A stretch of 64,000 nucleotides of DNA from Bordetella parapertussis (lineage in GTDB: Bacteria; Pseudomonadota; Gammaproteobacteria; Burkholderiales; JACQAP01), in NCBI GenBank assembly GCA_945900965.1, contig CAMDKM010000017.1, positions 1 to 64,000 of the forward strand, given 5' to 3'. The notes below the pieces were generated by a model. The model saw only the letters and a program-made list of their open reading frames with translations, did no database searches and had not been told where the DNA came from. Both the position numbers and the translations under genes were made by a program. Shown here piece by piece: positions 54,667-64,000 of the stretch; within the stretch, counting starts at the first letter, position 1; every line of letters starts with the position of its first letter.

Positions 54667-55419
54667 CTACCTCTGAAGTAATTGCGGCAGCACCGTCCCG
54701 ATCGACTCCCTGAACACGGCATCCGCCACTCCATCGAACGGCGTCGGTTCGGCGTTCAGAATAACGACTTTCGCCCCACTGTCGCTCGCCACCTCCACCG
54801 CTCCGGCAATCGGGTACACCTGCAAGCTGGTGCCGATCGCTAAAAACACTTCGGCCTGTTGCGCCGCCCGCATGGCCCGCTCGATCACTTCCGGGAAAAG
54901 CTGCTGGCCAAAGGAAATGGTGGCACTCTTGAGGATGCCCCCACAGTCGCGGCAGGGTGGGTCTTCTTCGCCGGCGCGCACACGATCCAGCGCCAACTTC
55001 ATCGGTGCAGTCACGCCGCAGGCCATACACACAACCTTGCGCACGGTCCCGTGAACCTCGATCACCTTGTCCGGCGAATTGCCTGCCATCTGGTGGAGTT
55101 CATCGATATTCTGCGTTATCAACGCATGCAGTTTGCTCCGGCTCTCCAGCGCCGCGAGGGCAAGATGGCCGGCATTCGGTTTGGCGGTCCAGGCGGGGTG
55201 TTCGAGACGCGAACGCCAGGATGCCTTGCGCACCTCCGGGTCGCTCATGTAGTAATGTATGTTGGAAAGTTTCTCCGCATGCGGATTTTTTGTCCACACG
55301 CCCTGCGGGCCACGGAAATCCGGGATGCCGGATTCGGTGGAAATTCCCGCGCCGGTCAGCGCCACCACGCGTTTCGCCTGAGCCACCCAGCTTCGCACCT
55401 TGTCCGCCGCATTACTCAT
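54667..55419 (-). CDS. Sirtuin, NAD-dependent protein deacylase
   Basis: A 250-residue Sir2 protein. Motifs: VVALTGAGISTESGIPDFRGPQGVW, TQNIDELHQMAG, the zinc cysteines CMACG and CRDCGG, IGTSLQVYP and NAEPTPFD. The TQNIDELH form (Glu rather than Gly) recalls SIRT5-like deacylases, but the desuccinylase Tyr-xx-Arg pair is replaced by SWRSR, so acyl preference is open. It is probably a general lysine deacetylase. Monocistronic, divergent from prfC. Confidence 0.88.
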   Translation of the reverse strand: MSNAADKVRSWVAQAKRVVALTGAGISTESGIPDFRGPQGVWTKNPHAEKLSNIHYYMSDPEVRKASWRSRLEHPAWTAKPNAGHLALAALESRSKLHALITQNIDELHQMAGNSPDKVIEVHGTVRKVVCMACGVTAPMKLALDRVRAGEEDPPCRDCGGILKSATISFGQQLFPEVIERAMRAAQQAEVFLAIGTSLQVYPIAGAVEVASDSGAKVVILNAEPTPFDGVADAVFRESIGTVLPQLLQR

Positions 55420-55743
55420 GATTTATTTCGACTCATTTCGCTGGATTGTGCCGGAAATCGACTCGTTGCCAGACCGCGCCGGCCATGGACGCAGAGGGGA
55501 GGAATCCGTAGAATGCGCCCCTCTTCAAAAGTCCGAGGTCTGCCTTTGATGGCACTTGCTTGAGCGCAGCATCGTCGCAAACCCTTCGCGAGATAAGGGG
55601 CTGAGGAAGATGGGGCCCGGTTTCACCCTCTCCCCTGCCCTCTGCGTCGCTTCAAGTGCTCCCTTGTCCCGTCAAGGGAGAGGGGGTTATTGGGGCGCAT
55701 CGATCGTTAAGACAATTCCGTTGAGGCCTGACCTTAAAGTTCA
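55420..55743. other. Divergent sirtuin/prfC intergenic region
   Basis: 324 bp holding both promoters and one CCCTCTCCC/GGGAGAGGG repeat (55624-55686) with a longer loop. No gene is supported. Confidence 0.4.
55624..55686. repeat. CACCCTCTCCC/GGGAGAGGG hairpin repeat
   Basis: CACCCTCTCCCCTGCCCTCT and the return AAGGGAGAGGGGG lie 25 bp apart. Fourth member of the family with copies at 3261, 14891 and inside hsdM. Confidence 0.6.
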
Positions 55744-57375
<1,632 letters not shown>

Positions 57376-57382
57376 GAGAAAA

Positions 57383-57595
57383 GAAATGCTCGACGCAAAT
57401 ACCCTCGCGAATACCCTACGTGCATAGCGCGTCGGAGTACCCTTCCAGCATGGAGTACCCGTTTAGACGCAAAGAGCACAAAGAAAGGCAACAAAGAAAA
57501 TCGTAATAAGAATTGCCCCACCTTGTAGTTTCTGATTCCCGCTCTTCCTTTGCGAACTTTGCGTCCTTTGCGCCTTTGCGTTGAGATTTTCACTT
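57383..57595. repeat. Inverted-repeat element with CTTTGCG-type arms and a nested palindrome
   Basis: The left arm (57390-57500) is split by a 66-bp segment (57400-57465) containing TACCCTACGTGCATAGCGCG and a second GGAGTACCC unit. The right arm TTTGCGAACTTTGCGTCCTT (57550 on) and GCGTTGAGATTTTC (57579-57592) complement the arm without the insert. The break point matches the copy at 3820-4110. Confidence 0.72.
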
Positions 57596-57847
57596 CGATG
57601 GGGGCAACCGCAGTGTAGCCCACCGCATATGTGGTGATGCTTTTAAGGCGGCGGCACGCGGCCGCAGTGGGTCGATCCCCTGACAAGCATGGCCAGTCAA
57701 GTTGCCCGTCGTCCTGCACCGCAGGATCTCCGAACGAAAGCAAGGATGGGGGGGTTATATTAGAATCGCCGCCATGAATCCGTAGCAGCCTTGGTGCCCT
57801 TACAAATCTCTGGCCATTTCTCCGTCAGCCTGACTCTCCTTGCCATC

Positions 57848-58987
57848 ATGCCCACGAAAAAACATATTCTGATCCTCGGCGCCGGATTCGGCGGTCTTGA
57901 ACTGGCGACCCGGTTGTCGGAGTCTCTGGGAACAAACGTCGACGTAACCTTGATCGAAAAAAGTGATGCCTTCGTTTTTGGGTACTCGAAGCTCGACATG
58001 ATGTTCGGCCACACGACGCTCGACGCGGTCCGCCTGCCGTATCGCCACTTCGCAAAACCCGGCGTGCGTTTCCTGCAGCAGACGATCACCTCGATCGACC
58101 CTGGCGCACGGCGCGTGACCACCGATGGCGGAAGCTACGAAGCCGATGTGCTGGTCGTGGCACTGGGTGCCGATTACGATGTGAGCGCCACGCCGGGACT
58201 CGCCGAGGCCGGCAACGAGTTCTACTCCGTCGCCGGCGCACAAAGGCTGCGCGACGTTCTTCCCGGTTTTTCCAGAGGACGGGTGCTCATCGGGGTGACG
58301 GCCACACCCTTCAAGTGCCCCCCTGCGCCCAGCGAATGTGCATTGATGCTGCACGACTATCTCACCAACCGCGGGGTGCGAAATGCGTGCGAAATCACGT
58401 TCGTCATCCCGTTCGGGAGCCCGGTCCCGCCGTCGCCCGATACGTCACGGGCCCTGGTCGAGGCCTTTGCGGAGCGCGGCATCAAATTTATTCCGGGTCG
58501 CCGGGTGGTCGCTCTGGAACCTGGGCGCCGTGTCGCCGCGTGCGACGACGGAAGCGAAATCCCCTACGATCTTTTTCTTGGCGTACCCAAGCACCGCGTC
58601 CCGCAGGTCGTGCTCGATAGCGGAATGGCCGTGGACGGCTGGATTCCTGTGAACCCCAGGACCTTGGAGACGAAATTTGCGGGCGTGTACGCGATCGGCG
58701 ATGGCGCAAATACCGGAACGCCGAAGGCGGGCCTGTTCGCGGAAGGCGCGGCCGGTGCCGTTGCCGAGTCGATCATCGCGAGCGTAAAAGGCATTGGACA
58801 GCCCGGCCTGTATTCCGGGGCGGCGACCTGTTATATCGAGTTTGGCGCCGGAATGATCGGCCGTGTGGACGTCGATTTCTTTTCAGGACCGGCGCCCACC
58901 GGCAAGTACCACGCACCTTCCGTCGCGCTTCGCGCCGAAAAACAGAAGTTCGGATCCAGCCGGCGAGCCCGCTGGTTCGGACTTTGA
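57848..58987 (+). CDS. NAD(P)/FAD-dependent pyridine nucleotide-disulfide oxidoreductase
   Basis: A 379-residue flavoprotein starting MPTKKHILILGAGFGGLELATRLSE, with the Rossmann GxGxxG. A second motif is VYAIGDGANTGTPKAGLFAEG, the FAD-binding GD segment typical of NDH-2 and sulfide:quinone oxidoreductase relatives. CPPAPSECALMLHDYL holds a cysteine near the expected SQR active site. ATG 57848 is chosen; the track start is 19 codons earlier. SQR-like or a related membrane-associated flavoprotein; substrate not certain. Confidence 0.84.
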   Translation: MPTKKHILILGAGFGGLELATRLSESLGTNVDVTLIEKSDAFVFGYSKLDMMFGHTTLDAVRLPYRHFAKPGVRFLQQTITSIDPGARRVTTDGGSYEADVLVVALGADYDVSATPGLAEAGNEFYSVAGAQRLRDVLPGFSRGRVLIGVTATPFKCPPAPSECALMLHDYLTNRGVRNACEITFVIPFGSPVPPSPDTSRALVEAFAERGIKFIPGRRVVALEPGRRVAACDDGSEIPYDLFLGVPKHRVPQVVLDSGMAVDGWIPVNPRTLETKFAGVYAIGDGANTGTPKAGLFAEGAAGAVAESIIASVKGIGQPGLYSGAATCYIEFGAGMIGRVDVDFFSGPAPTGKYHAPSVALRAEKQKFGSSRRARWFGL

Positions 58988-59148
58988 TATTGCGCCCGCA
59001 GCAAAACCACCAGCAAGTTTGTGTACACGCGGTGCGTCGCAGCCGCGCCGCTGATACGCGGCAAAATAATCGGCGACGCGTGACCAGCCGAACAGGGCGA
59101 AACCTGTAAGTTGTCGAACCGGGGTTTCGCCAATTTCAAAGCCCAGGC

Positions 59149-60129
59149 TCAACCTACGCTCGCCGCGGCGTCCAGGCGCAGTCGCGCTTTGGCATCCTGA
59201 TACTCGGCGCGCAGCCGCGCAATCAGCTCGCCCGCCGGCAACACCTCGTCGATGTTGCCCACGCCCTGCCCGGCACCCCAGATTTCTTTCCAGGCTTTCG
59301 GTTTCTCGCGTTCCGAGCCGAAGTTCATGGAATTTTTCCCGGCAACCGGCAGATTGTCAGGGTCGAGGCCGGCCGCGCCGATGGAGGCTTTGAGATAATT
59401 GCCATGCACGCCGGTAAACAATGGCGTGTAGACGATGTCGGCCGCGTTGCTTTGCACGATCGCCTGCTTGTAGCCATCGACGGCATTGGCTTCACGTGTG
59501 GCGATGAAGCGGGTGCCCATATAAGCGAAATCGGCGCCCATCGCTTCGGCCGCAAGGATGCCGGCACCATCGGTGATCGCGCCGGAAAGAACGATAGGTC
59601 CAGAGAAAAACCGCCGCACCTCGCGCACCAGCGCAAACGGGCTGAGCGTTCCCGCATGGCCGCCGGCCCCGGCGCACACCAGAATCAGGCCGTCCACTCC
59701 GGCTTCCAGGGCCTTGTTGGCGTGGCGGATGCTGATGACGTCATGAAATACGATGCCGCCGTAGTCATGCACTTTTTTGACGATGTCGTCGGGCGCACGC
59801 AGGCTGGTAATGATCATGGGCACCTTATGGCGCATGCAGGCATCCAGATCGTGATCCAAACGATTATTGGACTGATGAATGATCTGATTCACCGCATAGG
59901 GCGCCGTTGTCCCGCCGGGATTCGTGTCGCGGTGTTCGGCCAGCGCTGTTTCGATACGATCGAGCCATTCATCGAGCTTTTCTGCCGGGCGCGCGTTGAG
60001 CGCGGGAAAGGCCCCGATGATGCCGCTGATGCATTGGGCAATCACCAGTTCGGGGTTGCCGACAATGAACATGGGCGCGCCAATGACAGGCAGCGACATC
60101 TGCGATTTGAGTTTTTCTGCCAACGTCAC
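59149..60129 (-). CDS. Nitronate monooxygenase-family protein
   Basis: A 326-residue TIM-barrel flavoprotein of the NMO/2-nitropropane dioxygenase family. Motifs: SLPVIGAPMFIVGNPELVIAQCISGIIGAFPA, GLILVCAGAGGHAG and MGADFAYMGTRFIATREA, which build the FMN phosphate site. Members oxidise propionate-3-nitronate or act as NADH:quinone reductases. The C-terminal region GAGQGVGNIDEVLPAGELIARLRAEY is typical. Monocistronic. Confidence 0.9.
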   Translation of the reverse strand: MTLAEKLKSQMSLPVIGAPMFIVGNPELVIAQCISGIIGAFPALNARPAEKLDEWLDRIETALAEHRDTNPGGTTAPYAVNQIIHQSNNRLDHDLDACMRHKVPMIITSLRAPDDIVKKVHDYGGIVFHDVISIRHANKALEAGVDGLILVCAGAGGHAGTLSPFALVREVRRFFSGPIVLSGAITDGAGILAAEAMGADFAYMGTRFIATREANAVDGYKQAIVQSNAADIVYTPLFTGVHGNYLKASIGAAGLDPDNLPVAGKNSMNFGSEREKPKAWKEIWGAGQGVGNIDEVLPAGELIARLRAEYQDAKARLRLDAAASVG

Positions 60130-60258
60130 GACTTCTCCCGGGAACTTGATCTAAGCGCGTAACTTGCCTGCCAGCCGTCTGGCCGTCAAGTTGCGGGCCG
60201 CATGTGCCGGCCGGCAGAGCTATACTGCGGCTGGCTAATTGTGTTGGATCCCCCATAG

Positions 60259-60762
60259 ATGTTTCGTCTGTCTTTGCGCCAGGGTATTTTGCTTTTAATC
60301 GGTTTTGGTCTGATGCTTGGCGCGATTTTTTTCGATCCGCTGCTCGCGCGTTGGGAAAATTATCGGTATCCGAATGCGGTCATCTGGCAGGGCATGCGCG
60401 TGGTGCCGGGCAAGTTCCATTTTTTTGATACGGTGCGGCCGGAAATGCTGGTGGTCAAGGATTTGACGCGCCCGCAGGCAACCCTGACTTTGTACCTGCA
60501 CAAAGAGGACGGCGAGACGCCCGAATCGCTGATTCGGGAACTGTGTTTGCGGGATAGGTGCGAAAAAGTCGATCTCAAACCGAGGACGGTCGATCGCGCC
60601 GCCGCGAACTACCGCAGCGAAGGCGAGACCATGCAGGTGCGCTTGATCCGTCTCAAAAACAGCCAAGTGTGGGTCGAATACAAGGGCCAGCCGGAGGCGT
60701 ACGCCACATTCGACAAACTGGTCGAGTCCGTTGCCGGAACGATCGCGAAATCCGGTAAATGA
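60259..60762 (+). CDS. Unknown protein with one N-terminal membrane anchor
   Basis: A 167-residue protein. One hydrophobic segment (GILLLIGFGLMLGAIFF) is followed by a soluble domain, EMLVVKDLTRPQATLTLYLHKEDGETPESLIRELCLRDRCEKV, with two cysteines that could pair in the periplasm. I recognise no family. The C-terminal part, VWVEYKGQPEAYATFDKLVESVAGTI, is a well-formed globular segment, so the gene is probably real. It stands alone between the NMO and dps genes. Confidence 0.65.
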   Translation: MFRLSLRQGILLLIGFGLMLGAIFFDPLLARWENYRYPNAVIWQGMRVVPGKFHFFDTVRPEMLVVKDLTRPQATLTLYLHKEDGETPESLIRELCLRDRCEKVDLKPRTVDRAAANYRSEGETMQVRLIRLKNSQVWVEYKGQPEAYATFDKLVESVAGTIAKSGK

Positions 60763-60959
60763 ATTCAGGTATGCAAGACAAATTCGCGTCTGTCCCCTTC
60801 TCCAATAGCCGGAGTCTATGGCCGCTATCGAAACAATTCATTGGCGCGCCTGACGGGTGATCTCTAACGTGGCACCGTCGAGTCACGACCACCCGGGCAC
60901 ATCTCTGTGCTGGCCGGTTCGCTCGAAGGATCGTTTGACTGATGAAAGGAGAGATGATC

Positions 60960-61469
60960 GTGAAAACCAAGGATATATCGCAAAGCCGCGGCGTTTCCCG
61001 CGGCATCGATATCGGCATTCCGGAAGTGGACCGGGCCGCCATCGCAAACGGCCTTTCGAAAGTGCTGGCCGACACCTACACGCTGTATTTGCAGACCCAC
61101 AATTTCCACTGGAACGTGACCGGGCCCATGTTCAACACCTTGCACTTGATGTTCGAGACGCAATATCTCGAACTGGCGACCGCGGTGGATTTGATTGCGG
61201 AGCGTATCCGCGCCCTGGGCTTCCCCGCCCCGGGAACCTATGGGCAATACGCCCGTCTGGCCTCGATCAAGGAGGTGGAGGGAGTGCCGGCCGCCGAAGA
61301 CATGATCCGTACACTCGTCAAAAGCCAGGAAGCCGTGGTGCGTACCGCACGCTCGGTATTCCCGCTAATCGATAAAGCTCAGGATGAGCCATTTGCGGAT
61401 CTGCTTACCCAGCGCATGCAGGTGCACGAAAAGACCGCCTGGATGCTGCGTAGTCTGCTGGAGGCCTAA
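60960..61469 (+). CDS. dps: Dps, DNA-binding ferritin-like protein
   Basis: A 169-residue Dps. The ferroxidase residues lie in [29 protein letters not shown], with His, Asp and Glu at the dimer interface; [16 protein letters not shown]-like [19 protein letters not shown] is also typical. Twelve subunits form a cage that stores iron and shields DNA in oxidative stress. The start GTG 60960 is the one best spaced from the GGAGAG site; ATGs at 60942 and 60954 are alternatives. OxyR or a stationary-phase factor might control it, but no site was verified. Confidence 0.92.
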   Translation: MKTKDISQSRGVSRGIDIGIPEVDRAAIANGLSKVLADTYTLYLQTHNFHWNVTGPMFNTLHLMFETQYLELATAVDLIAERIRALGFPAPGTYGQYARLASIKEVEGVPAAEDMIRTLVKSQEAVVRTARSVFPLIDKAQDEPFADLLTQRMQVHEKTAWMLRSLLEA

Positions 61470-61496
61470 GTCGGACGAGCCGGGACTTACCTGGGA

Positions 61497-61677
61497 AGTG
61501 AATGAGTGAAGATGCGTGAGGAGGGAGGCATGAGGAAGGAGGGGCGTAAAATCGGTGAAAGGTGATCGGTAAACGGTAAAAAACTACGCGCCGCCTTGCG
61601 GCGCTCCACCCCTCGTCCCTCGCCCCTAGCCCCTAGCCCCTGAACTTTCGTCCCTAGCCCCTAGCCCCTGAATTCCC
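61497..61677. repeat. Heptamer array and hairpin between dps and the glycine-zipper gene
   Basis: GAATGAGTGAAG-type units, GGTGATCGGTAAACGGTAAA, a GCGCCGCCTTGCGGCGC hairpin and then CCCTAGCCCCTAGCCCCTGA, repeated twice. It is the longest array of the 7-bp type in the window. Confidence 0.75.
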
Positions 61678-61759
61678 TCTCCGTAACGAATTGTCACGCC
61701 GTAAACCAAGGGCTGGGAGCCTCGTTCTTGGGAGCGTCACAACGTCAAATGAGGTCATC

Positions 61760-62521
61760 ATGAAAAATCCCATCTCTGCCCTGTCATTGCTGGGCGCACT
61801 TGCCGCCCCCGTCTGGGCCGCCGACTATACCGACGAAGCCGAAGTGTTATCCGCTGTGCCGATATATCAGTCGGTAAACGAACCACGCCAGCATTGCTGG
61901 AGTGAGCCGGTTACCACCTATGAACAACCCTACCGCTCCAGCGGCGGCGCCATCATTGGCGCCATCACCGGCGGCCTGCTGGGAAACACCGTTGGACGCG
62001 GTCACGGCCGAGCCGCTTCGACAGCCGTCGGCGCCGCAGTCGGCGCGGTGGTGGGAGACCGTATCGGCAACCAGGGCAGTCAGGCAGTTCCGGTCACCCG
62101 CGAAGTGCAACGCTGCCAGGTTGTCGACAATATCCGTCAGGTCCTCAGCGGATATCAGGTGACTTATCGTTACAATGGCCGCGACACCACTGTGATCCTG
62201 CCCCAGGATCCCGGGCCGAGAGTGCGAATCGGCGTGGGCATCTCCGGTGAATCCGGAGTCGAAGTCATTCCACCCGCCCCGCCGTCGGTATTCGTATCAG
62301 CCAGGCCGGTGGTGCAGCAGATCACCTATGTCAGCCATTCGTCCAGACCGGTATTGCACCACCCTCCCCTTCCGCGCTTGGTCATTAACTTGCACGGGGG
62401 TCAGCATGGGCATCATCGCCCTGAACACCGAGAACGATGGAATCGTATGGACGATCACCGTGGCGGCCACCAAAACCATCGCGAAGATGGGCGTCGCGGC
62501 GGGCGCGATCGCCGCGACTGA
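61760..62521 (+). CDS. Glycine-zipper envelope protein (17-kDa antigen-like)
   Basis: A 253-residue protein with a signal peptide (MKNPISALSLLGALAAPVWA) and a glycine-zipper domain SGGAIIGAITGGLLGNTVGRGHGRAASTAVGAAVGAVVGDRIG, as in Rick_17kDa_Anti/SlyB-like outer-membrane proteins. The C-terminus is rich in His, Arg and Gly (HGGQHGHHRPEHRERWNRM), suggesting metal or polyanion binding. No lipobox Cys is visible. ATG 61760 has GAGGT upstream. A strong terminator follows. Confidence 0.86.
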   Translation: MKNPISALSLLGALAAPVWAADYTDEAEVLSAVPIYQSVNEPRQHCWSEPVTTYEQPYRSSGGAIIGAITGGLLGNTVGRGHGRAASTAVGAAVGAVVGDRIGNQGSQAVPVTREVQRCQVVDNIRQVLSGYQVTYRYNGRDTTVILPQDPGPRVRIGVGISGESGVEVIPPAPPSVFVSARPVVQQITYVSHSSRPVLHHPPLPRLVINLHGGQHGHHRPEHRERWNRMDDHRGGHQNHREDGRRGGRDRRD

Positions 62522-62575
62522 CAGAGACGGTCACCAGCTCCCTCGGAATATTCCGACTTAATTTCCCTCCCCCTC

Positions 62576-62602
62576 GGGCACCGCAAGGTGCCCTTTTTTT
62601 TT
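62576..62602 (+). terminator. Rho-independent terminator
   Basis: GGGCACC and GGTGCCC are perfect 7-bp arms around the stable GCAA loop, followed by nine Ts, 55 bp after the glycine-zipper stop codon. Confidence 0.92.
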
Positions 62603-62671
62603 GCCGCAGACCGCCGATCCGTCACGGTAAAATGCCCGCCAGCCTCCCAACACCGCAATACCCAACCTTTC

Positions 62672-64000
62672 ATGCTGACACCGACTCCGAGCACCATCTA
62701 CCTGAAGGATTACCAGCCGCCCGCTTTCCTTGTTGATCGCGTCGATCTTGATGTGGATATTCGAGACGACCACACGATCATAAGTGCCACCCTTGCTGTT
62801 TCGCGAAATCCCGCCGGTCTGGAACGAGACGCGCCTCTCGAACTCAATGGAGAAGAATTGGAGCTGTTGTCGCTTGCACTGGATGGCAGAAAACTCGATG
62901 GCGGGCATTATTCCCTGGATAAAACGGGGCTGAGGATTACTGGGATGCCCGCGCAGTGCCGGGTACAAACCGTGGCCCGCATCCGCCCCAAGAACAACAC
63001 CCAGTTGATGGGCTGGTATGCCTCGAAGGACGGTTATTTCACCCAGTGCGAAGCCGAGGGTTTTCGTCGCATCACCTTCTTTCCGGATCGGCCGGACGTC
63101 ATGTCGCGCTATACCGCCACGCTGCATGCCGACAGGAAACAGTATCCCCAATTGCTCTCCAACGGCAACCTGGTCGCTCAGGGCGACGAGGCGGGTGGGC
63201 GGCACTGGGCCAGATGGGAAGATCCGTTCCCGAAACCCAGTTATCTGTTTGCGATGGTGGCGGCGAAACTCGATGTGCTGGAAGATCATTTCGTCACCAC
63301 GTCGGGCAGACGGGTGAAATTGTTCGTTTTCGTCGAGCCAGGGAAACTCGACCAATGCGGATTTGCCATGCAGTCCCTGAAAAAGTCCATGCAGTGGGAC
63401 GAACAGGTCTTCGGCCTGGAGCTCGACCTCGATCAATACATGATTGTCGCGGTGGGCGATTTCAACATGGGGGCGATGGAAAACAAGGGCCTCAACATTT
63501 TCAACACCAAGTACGTGCTGGCGCGTGCCGATACTGCCACCGATCACGACTTCATGTTGCTGGACCGCGTGGTGGCGCATGAATACTTTCACAACTGGAC
63601 CGGTAATCGCGTCACCTGCCGCGACTGGTTTCAGCTATCGCTGAAGGAAGGCTTGACCGTATTCCGCGATCAGGAATACGGCGCCGATATGTATTCGCGG
63701 CCGGTTCAGCGTATCCAGGAAGTTCGCAGCCTGCGGGGCGCGCAGTTCCCCGAAGATGCGGGACCGATGGCGCATCCGGTGCGGCCGGATTCCTATATGG
63801 AGATCAGCAATTTCTACACCGCCACCGTGTACGAAAAAGGCGCCGAAGTGGTGCGCATGATCCATACCCTGATCGGGGCGAACAATTTCCGCAAAGGCAT
63901 GGATTTGTATTTCCAGCGCCATGACGGCCAGGCCGTGCGTACCGAAGAATTTGTTCAGGCCATGCAGGACGCCTCCGGCGTGGACCTCACCCAGTTCAAG
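62672..64000 (+). CDS. pepN: Aminopeptidase N, 5' part (cut by the window end)
   Basis: The first 443 residues of an M1-family zinc aminopeptidase, beginning MLTPTPSTIYLKDYQPPAFLVD, the PepN-type N-terminus. The substrate-binding GAMENKG and the zinc motif HEYFHNWTGNRVTCRDWFQLSLKEGLT (HExxH...E) are both seen. The full protein is about 870-890 residues; the rest lies beyond this window. PepN trims peptides from their N-terminus in the cytoplasm. The ORF track omits it because the frame is open at the right edge. ATG 62672 follows closely on the terminator of the previous gene. Confidence 0.93.
   Translation, partial: MLTPTPSTIYLKDYQPPAFLVDRVDLDVDIRDDHTIISATLAVSRNPAGLERDAPLELNGEELELLSLALDGRKLDGGHYSLDKTGLRITGMPAQCRVQTVARIRPKNNTQLMGWYASKDGYFTQCEAEGFRRITFFPDRPDVMSRYTATLHADRKQYPQLLSNGNLVAQGDEAGGRHWARWEDPFPKPSYLFAMVAAKLDVLEDHFVTTSGRRVKLFVFVEPGKLDQCGFAMQSLKKSMQWDEQVFGLELDLDQYMIVAVGDFNMGAMENKGLNIFNTKYVLARADTATDHDFMLLDRVVAHEYFHNWTGNRVTCRDWFQLSLKEGLTVFRDQEYGADMYSRPVQRIQEVRSLRGAQFPEDAGPMAHPVRPDSYMEISNFYTATVYEKGAEVVRMIHTLIGANNFRKGMDLYFQRHDGQAVRTEEFVQAMQDASGVDLTQFK

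Overview
The window reads as chromosomal DNA of a GC-rich betaproteobacterium, probably Burkholderiales- or Nitrosomonadales-like. The signs are a Bug-type (TctC) tricarboxylate receptor beside a class III CoA-transferase, a Prx5-Grx fusion beside oxyR, RF3, EttA, a yfaA-yfaT-yfaS-like cluster, and many short dispersed repeats of the kinds common in that class. No rRNA, tRNA or CRISPR array is visible. Lineage and functions are inferred from protein motifs without database searches.

Layout. 1-2.1 kb: MazE-like/PIN toxin-antitoxin pair with a promoter-operator, then an AlkC-like alkylation-repair protein. 2.3-9.7 kb: TraB/GumN protein, a small catabolic cluster (cupin, Bug receptor, CoA-transferase, RraA-like aldolase), a membrane GGDEF protein and a TauD/TfdA dioxygenase. 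9.9-13.96 kb: molybdopterin oxidoreductase, a REP-associated tyrosine transposase (RAYT) flanked by its probable REPs, and a VOC protein overlapping an exported protein. 14-21 kb: oxidoreductases, a DMT transporter, oxyR divergent from Prx5-Grx, a small monooxygenase, an SDR and an aldo/keto reductase.

21.07-31.9 kb is a compact minus-strand defence island: hsdM, rhuM, hsdS, a DUF262/HNH (GmrSD-like) gene, a short HEPN-like fragment, a HipA-type kinase, a HipS-like/HIRAN partner, and hsdR. Most genes overlap or abut. Its hsdR end abuts the 3' tail of a broken monooxygenase paralogue. This is the most interesting part of the window: a split HipA kinase module whose partner carries a probable DNA-end-binding domain sits inside a type I restriction operon.

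32-47 kb: feruloyl-CoA-synthase-like enzyme, the yfaA-yfaT-yfaS alpha-2-macroglobulin operon (with a CVEQ thioester motif), ettA, an aminotransferase with a DUF3617 partner, a response-regulator remnant, and a DUF1326/DUF2182 pair. 47-64 kb: a 1526-residue SF1 helicase fused to a Vsr-like nuclease, an AhpD-like protein, a phenylpyruvate/indolepyruvate decarboxylase-like enzyme, a sirtuin, prfC, an FAD oxidoreductase, a nitronate monooxygenase, a Dps, a glycine-zipper envelope protein and the start of pepN, cut by the window end.

Intergenic spaces are loaded with short repeats: inverted pairs with 8-9-bp periodic arms, heptamer arrays, CCCTC/GGGAG hairpins, TTCCCG/CGGGAA hairpins, REPs and one MITE-like element. 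Several enter genes: one supplies part of a signal peptide, two hairpins sit in frame in hsdM, and others provide gene ends.
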